From a virus, in the IMG/VR virus record IMGVR_UViG_3300030390_001220, positions 1 through 32,263 of that record: a DNA stretch of 32,263 nucleotides. One strand, given 5' to 3'. Shown here piece by piece: positions 1 to 6,866 of this stretch. The position numbers and the translations under genes were made by a program. The notes below the pieces were generated by a model. That model searched no databases, was not told the DNA's origin, and saw nothing but the letters and a program-made list of their open reading frames with translations. Each line of letters begins with the position of its first letter. The stretch's first letter is position 1.

Positions 1-36
1 AAACTGACTGACATTTGCCAAGACAAGGAGATTGAT

Positions 37-585
37 ATGGCTAATACAACTTTTTCGGGTCCAGTCCGTTCCGAGGGTGGATTCAACATAATTTCAAAAG
101 ATGGTACAACAGGTGCTGTTACAACTGTAGCTAGTACTGCTTCAACAGGTATCGTAACAAACAAATTTGTAAAGCATGTTGGTTTTGCCACAGGCGTTAC
201 TGTAAATACTACTGCTGGAGACAGTCCTGCAATAGGTGAGTTTGCACAACCTGCTAACACAATTATTACAGACATAAAAATATTTTGTGACATTGCTCCC
301 GTTATTGGAACTGGTGACATTGGATATGAGGTTGGAACCTCTAGTTCTGGTGCTCAAATTGTTGCCACAGTAAGTGATGAGATTTTAGATGGTGGTACGA
401 CTGTAGTAGTACATAACGTCACAACTACAGCATTGGTGGTACAAACACAAAGTGGTACAACTGCTCCAGCTTCTGTTCAGTACACAGACACAGCAAGAAC
501 TATTTTCTGTAACGTTACCAACACAGCTGATGCAACAACAGCGGGATCTTTCACATTCATTATTGAATATGTTCAAATCGCTTAA
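37..585 (+). CDS. Virion structural protein, probable head decoration or fibre protein
   Basis: 182 residues, rich in Thr, Val, Ala and Gly with almost no charged runs, as in beta-structured virion proteins. The opening MANTTFSGPVRSEGGF followed by a 'DGTTGAVTT' stretch resembles a protein I associate with the gene directly after the major capsid gene in marine podoviruses; this is from memory, not a search. A good ribosome site (AAGGAG, 25-30) sits 6 bases before the ATG. No transmembrane segment or catalytic motif is visible. Bases 1-36 contain stops in the other two forward frames (TGA at 5-7 and 9-11), so an upstream gene, expected to be the capsid gene, may end there, but too little remains to identify it. 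A head decoration or cement role is inferred from position and composition; a tail or fibre role is possible. Confidence 0.7.
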   Translation: MANTTFSGPVRSEGGFNIISKDGTTGAVTTVASTASTGIVTNKFVKHVGFATGVTVNTTAGDSPAIGEFAQPANTIITDIKIFCDIAPVIGTGDIGYEVGTSSSGAQIVATVSDEILDGGTTVVVHNVTTTALVVQTQSGTTAPASVQYTDTARTIFCNVTNTADATTAGSFTFIIEYVQIA

Positions 586-597
586 TAGGAGGTTAGC

Positions 598-882
598 ATG
601 GCATCTAGATCTGATGTAAAAGCGTTTAACCATGACCAAGGAGCCGATGCGGCAGTAGTAGGACCTACGAGATCAAGGATAAGACAAGTTGTAATCTTTG
701 GTAATGCTGCTGGTGTGTTGACTATTAAAGATGGATCAGGTGGAGCAACTATATTGCTTCAAAGTTTTCCTACTGGTTTACATACCTTAAACATTCCAGA
801 TGCTGGTGTGTTAGCTGAAAGTGGAGCATATATACATGGTTTCACTGGCAGTGGTAACAAGTTGACTATATTCTTGTCATGA
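598..882 (+). CDS. Small virion structural protein, head-associated
   Basis: 94 residues. The N-terminal 25 residues are polar; the rest alternates short hydrophobic beta strands with Gly/Asp turns (for example VVIFGNAAGVLTIKDGSGG), which suggests a small beta sandwich. A strong ribosome site (AGGAGG at about 589-594) precedes the ATG, and the last codons overlap the next gene by 4 bases (ATGA), so the genes are translationally coupled. No enzymatic motif is seen. Its place between the putative decoration protein and the basic-protein cluster suggests a head or head-vertex component. I do not recognise a named family with certainty. Confidence 0.65.
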   Translation: MASRSDVKAFNHDQGADAAVVGPTRSRIRQVVIFGNAAGVLTIKDGSGGATILLQSFPTGLHTLNIPDAGVLAESGAYIHGFTGSGNKLTIFLS

Positions 883-1163
883 ATAAAAAGAGGGATAATC
901 AACCTCCGAAAACTAAAAAGTATTTCCGCTCTACTAAAAGTGGAGCGGGAATGACTGCAAAGGGTGTTGCTAAATATCGTAGGGACAACCCTGGAAGTAA
1001 ACTAAAGACAGCTGTTACTGGTAAAGTAAAAAAAGGTAGCACTGCTGCAAAGAGACGTAAGTCATATTGTGCACGATCAGCGGGTCAAATGAAACAATTT
1101 CCTAAAGCTGCAAAAAATCCTAATAGTCGTTTACGTCAAGCTAGAAGAAGGTGGAAGTGCTAA
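879..1163 (+). CDS. Small highly basic protein with conserved cysteines
   Basis: 94 residues, very rich in Lys and Arg. The middle is 'NPGSKLKTAVTGKVKKGS', then 'KRRKSYCARSAGQMK' (Cys near residue 64), and the protein ends in RRRWKC with a C-terminal Cys. The pattern of a basic 'SYCARSAG' box plus a terminal 'RRWKC' matches a family I recall as recurrent in marine phages (possibly DUF6321; the number is uncertain). No function is known to me. The charge and the location just after the head genes fit a nucleic-acid-binding or DNA-condensing protein packaged with the genome, but this is inference. The start overlaps the previous stop by 4 bases; its own stop overlaps the next start (TAATG). Confidence 0.65.
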   Translation: MNKKRDNQPPKTKKYFRSTKSGAGMTAKGVAKYRRDNPGSKLKTAVTGKVKKGSTAAKRRKSYCARSAGQMKQFPKAAKNPNSRLRQARRRWKC

Positions 1164-1402
1164 TGAATACTAAAGAATTTTCAACTGGTGTAATGATAAT
1201 TTTATTTGCAGGTGCTATAGGATGGTCTATATCAACTTTGATTGAGGTAGATAAAAGAACAGCTATTATGGCAGAAAAAGTTTCTGAAAATCATAAAATG
1301 ATAAAGCCTTTATGGGAAGATTTTATTAGGAGAAAGCAAGATGGTTATGTCGAGAGGCTCGATGAGCAAACAAATAGCAAAGTCGGTTTCAAGTGGAAAT
1401 AA
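1163..1402 (+). CDS. Small membrane protein with one transmembrane segment and coiled-coil tail
   Basis: 79 residues when started at the ATG at 1163, which overlaps the previous stop as TAATG; an in-frame ATG at 1151 lies inside the upstream gene and is less likely. Residues about 8-26 (TGVMIILFAGAIGWSISTL) form one clear transmembrane helix. Then comes a charged, probably helical stretch (EVDKRTAIMAEKVSENHKMIKPLWEDFIRRK). Proteins with an N-terminal anchor and this 'xNHxMIxPLWxDF' tail are common in phage genomes and are sometimes called holin-like or spanin-like, without proof. It could help membrane permeabilisation, although the endolysin gene is far away at 19701, or anchor something at the inner membrane. 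Confidence 0.6.
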   Translation: MNTKEFSTGVMIILFAGAIGWSISTLIEVDKRTAIMAEKVSENHKMIKPLWEDFIRRKQDGYVERLDEQTNSKVGFKWK

Positions 1403-1575
1403 AAAAAGACCAAAAAGAAAAAGAAGAACAAAAAATATTCAGAGGAAGTCCTGTTAAATATTGTCTGGATTGTGGAAAGAAAAAATGGTCTTGTACATGT
1501 TATAGGGTCACTGGATTTGAGGAGTTAAGAAATGCCAAAAGACGCATGTTATCGAAAAGTAAAAGCAAGCTTTAA
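1393..1575 (+). CDS. Small basic zinc-finger-like protein
   Basis: 60 residues from a GTG at 1393, the first usable start after an in-frame stop at 1375-1377. The central block YCLDCGKKKWSCTC has the arrangement C-x2-C-x6-C-x-C, a plausible zinc-binding knuckle, flanked by Lys/Glu-rich arms. No clear ribosome site precedes the GTG; translation may depend on coupling, because the upstream gene stops at 1400-1402, just inside it. The 3' end overlaps the next gene by 44 bases, and that gene has a strong ribosome site of its own. The cysteine spacing supports a real product, but the start and even the expression are uncertain. Function unknown; nucleic-acid binding is possible. Confidence 0.45.
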   Translation: MEIKKDQKEKEEQKIFRGSPVKYCLDCGKKKWSCTCYRVTGFEELRNAKRRMLSKSKSKL

Positions 1576-1792
1576 AGTTTTTCCTTCCGCTTATGCTGGA
1601 GGAGCTATGGCAAAATGTCGTAAAGTAGGAGCTGCTAACTATGGAAATAAGTCAAAGAAAAAAGCAGAAGGTGGAGTAATAACTGCTAAAAACGGTAAAG
1701 CTTTTACAAAAAGAAAATCGAAAAATAAAAATATTGCAAGAGGTTGTGGTCAAGTCTTAAACGAGAGACGTAAAGTCACAAAGTATTCATAA
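1532..1792 (+). CDS. Basic protein with MPKDACYRKVK-type motif, marine phage family
   Basis: 86 residues. It opens with MPKDACYRKVKASFKVFPSA and continues 'YAGGAMAKCRKVGAANYG', then a long Lys/Arg-rich tail with one further Cys ('ARGCGQVL'). The 'KDACYxKVKxxFKVxPSAYAxGAxxxCRKxGAxN' pattern is one I recall from many marine phage and metagenome proteins of unknown function. A strong ribosome site (GAGGAG at about 1518-1523) lies before the ATG and fixes the start. The stop overlaps the next start by one base. Cys6 and the 'AKCRK' Cys are the likely conserved pair. No enzymatic motif is seen; the charge suggests DNA or RNA binding, or packaging into the head. Confidence 0.65.
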   Translation: MPKDACYRKVKASFKVFPSAYAGGAMAKCRKVGAANYGNKSKKKAEGGVITAKNGKAFTKRKSKNKNIARGCGQVLNERRKVTKYS

Positions 1793-2070
1793 TGGCAGTA
1801 AGAAAAACCAAAGCAGGATTAGCTTTAAAAAGATGGTTTAAAGAAGATTGGAAAGATGTAAAGACGGGTAAAGCATGTGGTCGTAAAAAAGGTGAAAAGA
1901 GAAGTACACCTTATTGCCGTCCTAGTAAAAGAATTTCTTCTAAAACTCCGAAAACGTCTTCGGAGATGACTTCTACTGAAAAACGTAGTAGAATAAATCA
2001 GAAGAATAAGTTGGGTCAACCTTCGGGTAAGCCTAGAAGAGTAGCATCACTAAAGAGAAGGAAAAAATAA
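1792..2070 (+). CDS. Basic cysteine protein with 'CGRKKGEKRS..YCRPSKR' motif
   Basis: 92 residues. The N-terminal part is 'KRWFKEDWKDVKTGKACGR', then 'KKGEKRSTPYCRPSKRISSK', then 'TPKTSSEMTSTEKRSR' and a Gly/Pro/Lys-rich end. The paired box 'DWxDV..G..CGRxKGEKR...YCRPSKR' recurs in phages and, as far as I recall, in some giant viruses (possibly DUF5872; the number is uncertain). Two cysteines (about 28 and 42) could hold a metal or form a disulfide. It overlaps both neighbours by one base (TAATG junctions), so it is part of the same translation-coupled run. Function unknown; a DNA-associated virion protein is an inference from charge and context. Confidence 0.65.
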   Translation: MAVRKTKAGLALKRWFKEDWKDVKTGKACGRKKGEKRSTPYCRPSKRISSKTPKTSSEMTSTEKRSRINQKNKLGQPSGKPRRVASLKRRKK

Positions 2071-2657
2071 TGGAATTACAATCTAAAAAAGGTAAAAAGA
2101 AAGATGTCTCTGATTTTTCAGGGAATAACAAAGGTGTAAGAGATAAATCAGATTTTGCAGGGAATAACAAAGGTGCAAGAGATAAATCAGATTTTGCAAC
2201 AAATAAGAAACCAGTTACAAAAAGTAGTGTAACCAAAAGTATTGTTAGTAAAAAAAGTAATGGCAACAAAGTTAAAACAAGTACAAACAAGCCTAGAATT
2301 GTTTCTGCAAAAGAATTAAAAGCATCTGGTTTGTCTTTACGAGACTTCTTAAATAAAGAAAGAGGCTTAACAAGAAAAGACGGAAAGAAAGCTGTAAAAA
2401 AAGTTGTAAAAAAATCTGCTGCTCCTAAAGCTCCACCACCAGCACCGAATAGAGGTAAAAATAAAATAGTGCCTTCTTTAAAAAAATCTAGTGCAGGTAT
2501 CGATGGTGGTTCTTCTCAAGTTAATAGAGCTAAGAAAAAAACTGTCAAAAAGAATATAATGTCTACAAAAACACCTAAGACGTTTAAAGGCACAAACATA
2601 ACTCCTACTAAACTACAAAGAGATAGAATGCGTAAGAGAGCAATGGGGTCTACATAA
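2070..2657 (+). CDS. Lysine-rich histone-tail-like protein with 13-residue repeats
   Basis: 195 residues, dominated by Lys, Ser and Asn with very few hydrophobic residues, so largely disordered. Residues 14-46 hold about two and a half copies of a 13-residue repeat (SDFSGNNKGVRDK, SDFAGNNKGARDK, then SDFATNKK). A short ordered-looking motif 'ELKASGLSLRDFLNKERGLT' follows near residues 86-105. After it come Lys/Ala/Pro-rich stretches (KKAVKKVVKKSAAPKAPPPA) that resemble histone H1 tails or viral core proteins. The start overlaps the previous stop (TAATG). It closes the basic-protein cluster just upstream of the neck genes. A role in neutralising packaged DNA is plausible but unproven; it could also be a scaffold-like protein. 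Confidence 0.65.
   Translation: MELQSKKGKKKDVSDFSGNNKGVRDKSDFAGNNKGARDKSDFATNKKPVTKSSVTKSIVSKKSNGNKVKTSTNKPRIVSAKELKASGLSLRDFLNKERGLTRKDGKKAVKKVVKKSAAPKAPPPAPNRGKNKIVPSLKKSSAGIDGGSSQVNRAKKKTVKKNIMSTKTPKTFKGTNITPTKLQRDRMRKRAMGST
2109..2207 (+). repeat. In-frame 39-base tandem repeat
   Basis: Two full 39-base units (2109-2147 and 2148-2186) and a degenerate partial third (2187 to about 2207) lie inside the lysine-rich gene. The shared core GGGAATAACAAAGGTG recurs at 2121 and 2160, exactly 39 bases apart, and encodes GNNKG. Few substitutions separate the first two copies, which suggests a recent duplication by slippage. Confidence 0.85.
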
Positions 2658-2660
2658 TAA

Positions 2661-3326
2661 ATGGCAACATCAAATTCAAGAGATTTCGACTTAGATGTCG
2701 GTGAAATAATAGAAGAGGCTTATGAGCGTTGTGGTTTAGAATTAAGAACTGGCTACGATGCAAAAACTGCTAGACGTTCTATGAACCTTATGTTTGCTGA
2801 TTGGGCAAACAGAGGACTGAATATGTGGACAGTTACACAAGACACTAAATCTATTACTTCTGGTACGGCAACTTATTCTTTCGATGCTACTCATGTCGAT
2901 CTCTTGGAAGTTGTTTTAAGGAATAGTAGTGGTACAGATTTTACTTTAAGTCAGATGAGCAGAAGTGAGTATCTAACTATCCCTAATAAAGCAAGCAGTG
3001 GACAACCTAGTCAATACTTTTTTGACAGACAAGTTACTCCAACAATAACCTTATGGTCTACTCCAGATGCTTCTTATACTTTAGTTTATTATTATGTAAG
3101 ACGTATTCAAGATGCAGATACTTTAGTTAATACAACGGACATGCCATTCAGATTTTTGCCTTGTATGGTAGCAGGTCTTGCTTATTATTTGTCAATGAAA
3201 AGAGCACCAGAAAGAGTTCAACTATTAAAATCTGTCTATGAAGAAGAGTTTCAAAGAGCAGCAGCCGAGGATGCTAATAGCACTCCTTTAAAATTAACAC
3301 CTAGCATGTCCTACTATAGTTATTAA
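2661..3326 (+). CDS. Head-to-tail adaptor (P22 gp4-like / tail completion)
   Basis: 221 residues. The N-terminal helix pair 'GEIIEEAYERCGLELRTG' and 'ARRSMNLMFADWANRGLNMW' is the typical opening of P22 gp4-type head-completion/adaptor proteins of podoviruses. Next comes a beta-rich middle (TATYSFDATHVDLLEVVL) and a C-terminal helical part with 'LPCMVAGLAYYLSMKRAP' and 'YEEEFQRAAAED', also characteristic. The known role is to bind under the portal ring and extend the channel, closing the filled head. It starts 3 bases after the basic cluster and is followed within 2 bases by the next gene, so it sits in the late operon. Family assignment is by recognition, not by search. Confidence 0.8.
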   Translation: MATSNSRDFDLDVGEIIEEAYERCGLELRTGYDAKTARRSMNLMFADWANRGLNMWTVTQDTKSITSGTATYSFDATHVDLLEVVLRNSSGTDFTLSQMSRSEYLTIPNKASSGQPSQYFFDRQVTPTITLWSTPDASYTLVYYYVRRIQDADTLVNTTDMPFRFLPCMVAGLAYYLSMKRAPERVQLLKSVYEEEFQRAAAEDANSTPLKLTPSMSYYSY

Positions 3327-3327
3327 A

Positions 3328-3564
3328 ATGACAAATATAATAGAAACAAAATTTGGAACATTAGTTAACACAAGCAAGACGGCTTCTGGTAGTGCTTCTA
3401 CTATAAAGAAGTCTGGAGCGTTTTATAATTTTTCTATTAGAGTTGATAGTAACGATATTCGTGAGTACTCATTTACAGACTTGGCAAGAGCTGAATATAT
3501 GAGAAGGGTTATGATTGGTCATTTAGAAGAAAAAATTAAAATGAGTTTTAAGAAAAATGGCTAG
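3328..3564 (+). CDS. Small conserved phage protein, function unknown
   Basis: 78 residues. The N-terminal half is Ser/Thr-rich and short of large hydrophobics (KFGTLVNTSKTASGSASTIK); the C-terminal half looks helical and basic (ARAEYMRRVMIGHLEEKIKM). No transmembrane segment or cysteine pair is visible. It lies between two adaptor genes and overlaps the next start by 8 bases. It could be a neck component or an assembly helper; I do not recognise the family. Confidence 0.55.
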   Translation: MTNIIETKFGTLVNTSKTASGSASTIKKSGAFYNFSIRVDSNDIREYSFTDLARAEYMRRVMIGHLEEKIKMSFKKNG

Positions 3565-3874
3565 GTACGCAACAGGAAAAAAAGCATGGGGCTTTTCAGA
3601 TCGTTCTGGGTTTCGTTATCGCTTGCGAGAAATGAAGACCGAATGGAATGGTTTGAAAGTGGGTCCTGATGAGTATGAAGAAAAACATCCTCAATTAAAG
3701 CCTAATCAGCCAGGCCCCGATCCAACAGCCTTGTACCAACCACGACCACATCAAGATAAAGAATTAAGAATTTTTGCAGTTTACACAAGCACGGGTGATG
3801 GGATCATAGGAAAAAAGTTGACAAGTTATAGTGCTACGGCTAGTGTCGGAACAGTTACAGTGAGTACATCATGA
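3557..3874 (+). CDS. Small structural or assembly protein with 'ARYATGKKAWGFSDRSG' motif
   Basis: 105 residues. It begins MARYATGKKAWGFSDRSGFR, then 'LREMKTEWNGLKVGPDEYEEKHPQL', a pattern I recall from small proteins near the neck genes of marine phages. The middle is Pro-rich (KPNQPGPDPTALYQPRPHQD) and the end is a Ser/Thr/Val-rich strand region. It overlaps the upstream gene by 8 bases and the downstream one by 4 (ATGA), so it is translated in the same chain. No enzyme motif is seen. A minor virion protein or joining factor between adaptor proteins is the best inference. Confidence 0.6.
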   Translation: MARYATGKKAWGFSDRSGFRYRLREMKTEWNGLKVGPDEYEEKHPQLKPNQPGPDPTALYQPRPHQDKELRIFAVYTSTGDGIIGKKLTSYSATASVGTVTVSTS

Positions 3875-4518
3875 GTTTTACATTAACAACATTAAAGCAA
3901 TCCATTCAAGATTGGACGCAAAATAGTGAGACAACTTTTGTGAATGAATTAGATTTCATTATAAAAAACGCAGAAGAAAGAATCTTTAAAAGTGTTGATT
4001 TAGACTATTTTAGAAAAAATGTAACTGGTTCAATGAGTAGTAGTAATCAGTTTCTACAAAAGCCTTCAGATTATTTAGCCTCATTTTCCTTATCGTTTGT
4101 AAATGCAAGTAGTGAAAATGTATTTCTTTTACAAAAAGACGTAAATTTTATACAAGAATATAATCCTAATCCAGCAACTACTGGTTCACCAAAATATTAT
4201 GCTTCTTTTGACGTAGACAATTATATTATAGCTCCTACTCCAGATTCAAATTACACCGTAGAGCTACACTACTTTTACAGACCTGCATCAATAACAACTG
4301 ATGACAGTGGATCAACATGGATAAGTGAAAATGCTCCAGATGCTTTGTTGTATGCTTGCTTAGTTGAAGCTTACACCTTTATGAAAGGTGAAGCAGATAT
4401 GCTTGCTTTATATACACAAAGATACGGAGAAGCCGTGAGCAGACTTAAAGTTTACGGTGAAGGTCAAGAGAACAATGATGCTTACAGAGATGGATTACCT
4501 AGAGTCAAACGACAGTAA
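3871..4518 (+). CDS. Second adaptor / tail-tube-like protein
   Basis: 215 residues. The N-terminal helices 'LKQSIQDWTQNSETTFVNEL' and 'FIIKNAEERIFKSVDLDYFRK', a beta middle ending 'SPKYYASFDVDNYIIAPTPD', 'YTVELHYFYRPASIT', and C-terminal helices ('LYACLVEAYTFMKGEADM', 'YTQRYGEAVSRLKVYG') fit the family of short-tailed phage adaptor/nozzle proteins (T7 gp11-like, or the SU10-type adaptor). Such proteins form a ring between portal and tail. Together with the gene at 2661 it makes two adaptor-like proteins, a layout common in HMO-2011-type podoviruses as I recall. It starts in a 4-base ATGA overlap. Confidence 0.7.
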   Translation: MSFTLTTLKQSIQDWTQNSETTFVNELDFIIKNAEERIFKSVDLDYFRKNVTGSMSSSNQFLQKPSDYLASFSLSFVNASSENVFLLQKDVNFIQEYNPNPATTGSPKYYASFDVDNYIIAPTPDSNYTVELHYFYRPASITTDDSGSTWISENAPDALLYACLVEAYTFMKGEADMLALYTQRYGEAVSRLKVYGEGQENNDAYRDGLPRVKRQ

Positions 4519-4527
4519 GGTACCCGT

Positions 4528-5235
4528 GTGAAAGATAAAAGCGTAGCAATTGTTGGGCTAGGTAATAGCTTTTCAGAATATATATTAGCAAAAATTAGAA
4601 GTGAACATTTTGATGAGGTCTGGGCAATAAATGCTATGTCTGGTGTTATTTATCATGACAAAGTATTTATGATGGATCCTCCTTCTCGTTTCTTGGATCA
4701 AAAGTTTGCAGGTAAGCAAACAGATATTATGAAACAAAGATTAGAAGCTAAATTAAATATACCTATATTCTCATGTATCTTAGACGAGAGATGCCCGGAT
4801 GTTGTTGAATATCCATTACAAGAAGTACTTGAAAAGACCAAATATGCATACTTAAATAACACTGTTGCTTATAGTATTGCTTATGCCGTAGCACAAGAAG
4901 TGTCGGACATACATTTATATGGCATTGATTTTACTCACAAAAATGTAGCCTTTGCCGAAGCTGGTAGAGCTTGTTGTGAGTTTTGGTTAGCCATAGCTAC
5001 TGCAAAAGGAATAAAAATTCATATAGCACACAATTCTTCTTTATTGGATACTAATGTTCCAGACGATCAAAAACTATATGGCTATCACAGACTAGACGAT
5101 CCTATTGTTTCAACAGTCACACAAGGTAGTATGTTGATTACAAGAAAATCTAAACTAGAACCACCGAATCCAACGGATCAAAAACCTAACATAGTAGGCA
5201 GAGAAGATATAGCAGGTGTAACATATGAGGAGTAA
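4528..5235 (+). CDS. Rossmann-like protein, possible DUF115/Maf-like
   Basis: 235 residues starting at GTG, with a ribosome-site-like TAAGG 7 bases upstream. Residues 6-14 (AIVGLGNSF) form a glycine-rich nucleotide-binding-type loop after a hydrophobic strand. Later strands are 'EVWAINAM', 'VFMMDPPSR' and 'DIHLYGIDFTH'. 'YLNNTVAYSIAYAVAQEVSDIHLYGIDF' is followed by 'EAGRACCEFWLAIATAKGIKIHIA', which resembles the core of DUF115/MptE-like or glycan-transfer proteins. Reaction unknown. The C-terminal 60 residues look like a flexible extension. Embedded between neck and structural genes, it may modify virion or host surface sugars, or be a carried accessory gene. No membrane segment. The family call is tentative. 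Confidence 0.55.
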   Translation: MKDKSVAIVGLGNSFSEYILAKIRSEHFDEVWAINAMSGVIYHDKVFMMDPPSRFLDQKFAGKQTDIMKQRLEAKLNIPIFSCILDERCPDVVEYPLQEVLEKTKYAYLNNTVAYSIAYAVAQEVSDIHLYGIDFTHKNVAFAEAGRACCEFWLAIATAKGIKIHIAHNSSLLDTNVPDDQKLYGYHRLDDPIVSTVTQGSMLITRKSKLEPPNPTDQKPNIVGREDIAGVTYEE

Positions 5236-5237
5236 AA

Positions 5238-5525
5238 ATGTTTGAATTAGGTATAAGCAGTGTAGGAAGTGTTAATGTAATGACTTCCGACAAAGGAGGT
5301 CTATCAAATGAGCAAGTTGCCGATTTGGCTGTTGATAAGATAGTTAGTATATCTGACGAGGCTCCCGCTCATATTAGACAACAAGCTAATCAATTTAGAG
5401 AACACCTAAAGCATGTACTGTATCACTACCTGCTCTTGGCAAGAAAAGAAGAGCGTGGTACTATAATACAAGCTTTGAAATCAAGTGGTCATAAAGAAAT
5501 GGCTGAATATATAAGGAGATTATAA
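5238..5525 (+). CDS. Small helical phage protein, function unknown
   Basis: 95 residues. The first 25 are Gly/Ser/Val-rich (LGISSVGSVNVMTSDKGG). The rest is helical, with 'VADLAVDKIVSISDEAPAH', 'RQQANQFREHLKHVLYHYLL' and 'SGHKEMAEYIRRL'. Similar small helical proteins occur beside structural genes in marine phages. It begins 2 bases after the Rossmann-like gene and ends 1 base before the next gene, whose ribosome site (AAGGAG) lies within its final codons. No catalytic or metal motif. Confidence 0.6.
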   Translation: MFELGISSVGSVNVMTSDKGGLSNEQVADLAVDKIVSISDEAPAHIRQQANQFREHLKHVLYHYLLLARKEERGTIIQALKSSGHKEMAEYIRRL

Positions 5526-5526
5526 C

Positions 5527-5979
5527 ATGGCTATAGCCCAAGCGATGTGTACATCATTTAAACAAGAATTGATGTTAGGAACACATAACTTTGCGACAAA
5601 CGGAAATGCTTTTAAATTAGCACTTTACGCAGAAGGTGGTGGTGGAAAATCTTCTACTACGGCAACACTAGGTGCAGCAACAACAGCTTATACAACAACT
5701 GGCGAAGTTGCAAATAGTGGTAGTTATGCTGCTGGTGGTGGAACTTTAACAAAAGTAGCTCCAACTACTAACGGTACAACTGCTTTTACAGATTTTGCTG
5801 ACATAAGTTTTACTACAGCAACTATCACTGCTATGGGTGCATTAATATATAATGACACAAATAGTGATAAATCTGTGGCTGTGTTAGATTTTTCAACTAA
5901 TAAAACATCTACATCAGGTACATTTACTGTTCAGTTTCCAACTGCTGATGCTTCAAACGCTATAATTCGTATAGCTTAA
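5527..5979 (+). CDS. Virion structural protein, beta-rich
   Basis: 150 residues opening MAIAQAMCTSFKQELMLG, then 'NAFKLALYAEGGGGKS', and a long Thr/Ala/Gly-rich beta region with 'DFADISFTTATITAMGALIY' and an ending strand 'FTVQFPTADASNAIIRIA'. The opening 'FKxELLxGxHxF...FKLALY' is, as I recall, a frequent signature of small phage virion proteins found near tail genes. A strong ribosome site (AAGGAG, about 5513-5518) precedes the ATG. It is likely a tail- or head-decorating protein; the exact place in the particle is unknown. Confidence 0.65.
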   Translation: MAIAQAMCTSFKQELMLGTHNFATNGNAFKLALYAEGGGGKSSTTATLGAATTAYTTTGEVANSGSYAAGGGTLTKVAPTTNGTTAFTDFADISFTTATITAMGALIYNDTNSDKSVAVLDFSTNKTSTSGTFTVQFPTADASNAIIRIA

Positions 5980-5990
5980 AGTAAACCGTT

Positions 5991-6866
5991 ATGGCTAACG
6001 GTTGGGGTCAAGGTGGATGGGACGCAGTAGGTTGGGGAGGTATTGGTAATACCTCTTTTGCTATTACTGGTGTCGCAGGAACTGGTCAAGTTGGAAATGA
6101 AAGTGTTACTGGTACTTCTCTCGTCATTGAAACGGGTTTAGAAGCAACTGGTTCTATAGGAACTGTTGTTGCAACTAGCGTATTCGTATTTGGTGCAACT
6201 GGAGTTGGAGGAACGGGTGCCGTTGGTAATGTACTACCCAAAATACCAATTACTTTTTCTGTTACAGGTGTGTCTGGAACAACTCAATTTCTATCTGGTT
6301 GGGGTAGCGATGCTTTTGGTAATCATATTTGGGGTGGTGGTGTCGCTGCTATCCCTGGACAAGATGTTGTACCTTCTACAAATGTAGGTACGGGTTCCGT
6401 AGGTTCCGTAAGTTTAGTCGGAACTGCCGTATTTTCTGTTACGGGTGTCGCTGCATCAGGTGCCGTAGGCAATGAGGTTGTAGATGCTCAAATGCTACAT
6501 GTTGTCACTGGGTTGGCAGGAACGGGAGCCGTTGGTAATACAGTAGAAACGGGAACAAGCACTGTAGCTTTATCTACAAATGTAGGTACGGGGTCCATAG
6601 GTACTTCTTTACTAATTACATCTACTGGTGCACCAACAACAAATGTTGTTGGAACAATGGCATTGGGTTCCGAGTCAGTCACGGCTGGAGCAAGTGTCGC
6701 AGTTACATTGGCTGGAATGGAAATGTCGGCAGGAACACTTGCCATCACTGGTGGTTCTGTGTTATCTTTGACAGGACTTGAAGCTACAGGTGGCACTGGA
6801 GAAGAACAAGTTTACGGATTAATTACGCCAACACAATTGGCAAATTGGATTGAAAGGGCAGCATAA
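5991..6866 (+). CDS. Repetitive Gly/Thr/Val-rich fibre-like virion protein
   Basis: 291 residues. It starts with a Trp/Gly-rich head (NGWGQGGWDAVGWGG). It then carries many loose repeats of roughly 25-35 residues built on 'VTGVAGTGQVGNE', 'ETGLEATGSIGTV' and 'TNVGTGSIG'. A second Trp/Gly block (SGWGSDAFGNHIWGGG) lies near residues 103-118. Such repeats suggest an elongated beta fibre or a surface-display protein. A 20-base DNA repeat occurs twice within it (6375-6394 and 6573-6592), consistent with growth by internal duplication. It shares one base with the next gene (TAATG) and is probably expressed with it. Its target and location are unknown; tail or head fibre is the inference. Confidence 0.65.
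   Translation: MANGWGQGGWDAVGWGGIGNTSFAITGVAGTGQVGNESVTGTSLVIETGLEATGSIGTVVATSVFVFGATGVGGTGAVGNVLPKIPITFSVTGVSGTTQFLSGWGSDAFGNHIWGGGVAAIPGQDVVPSTNVGTGSVGSVSLVGTAVFSVTGVAASGAVGNEVVDAQMLHVVTGLAGTGAVGNTVETGTSTVALSTNVGTGSIGTSLLITSTGAPTTNVVGTMALGSESVTAGASVAVTLAGMEMSAGTLAITGGSVLSLTGLEATGGTGEEQVYGLITPTQLANWIERAA

Noticed and set aside
2109-2207. CRISPR-like repeat array
   Set aside because: The 39-base units are adjacent without spacers and in frame with a gene, so this is a coding tandem repeat.
6166-6387. Hydrophobic Leu/Val-rich plus-strand frame of 73 codons within the repetitive fibre gene
   Set aside because: It looks like a membrane protein only because Gly/Thr/Val repeats read out of frame give Leu and Val runs; there is no ribosome site and it lies inside a coding gene.
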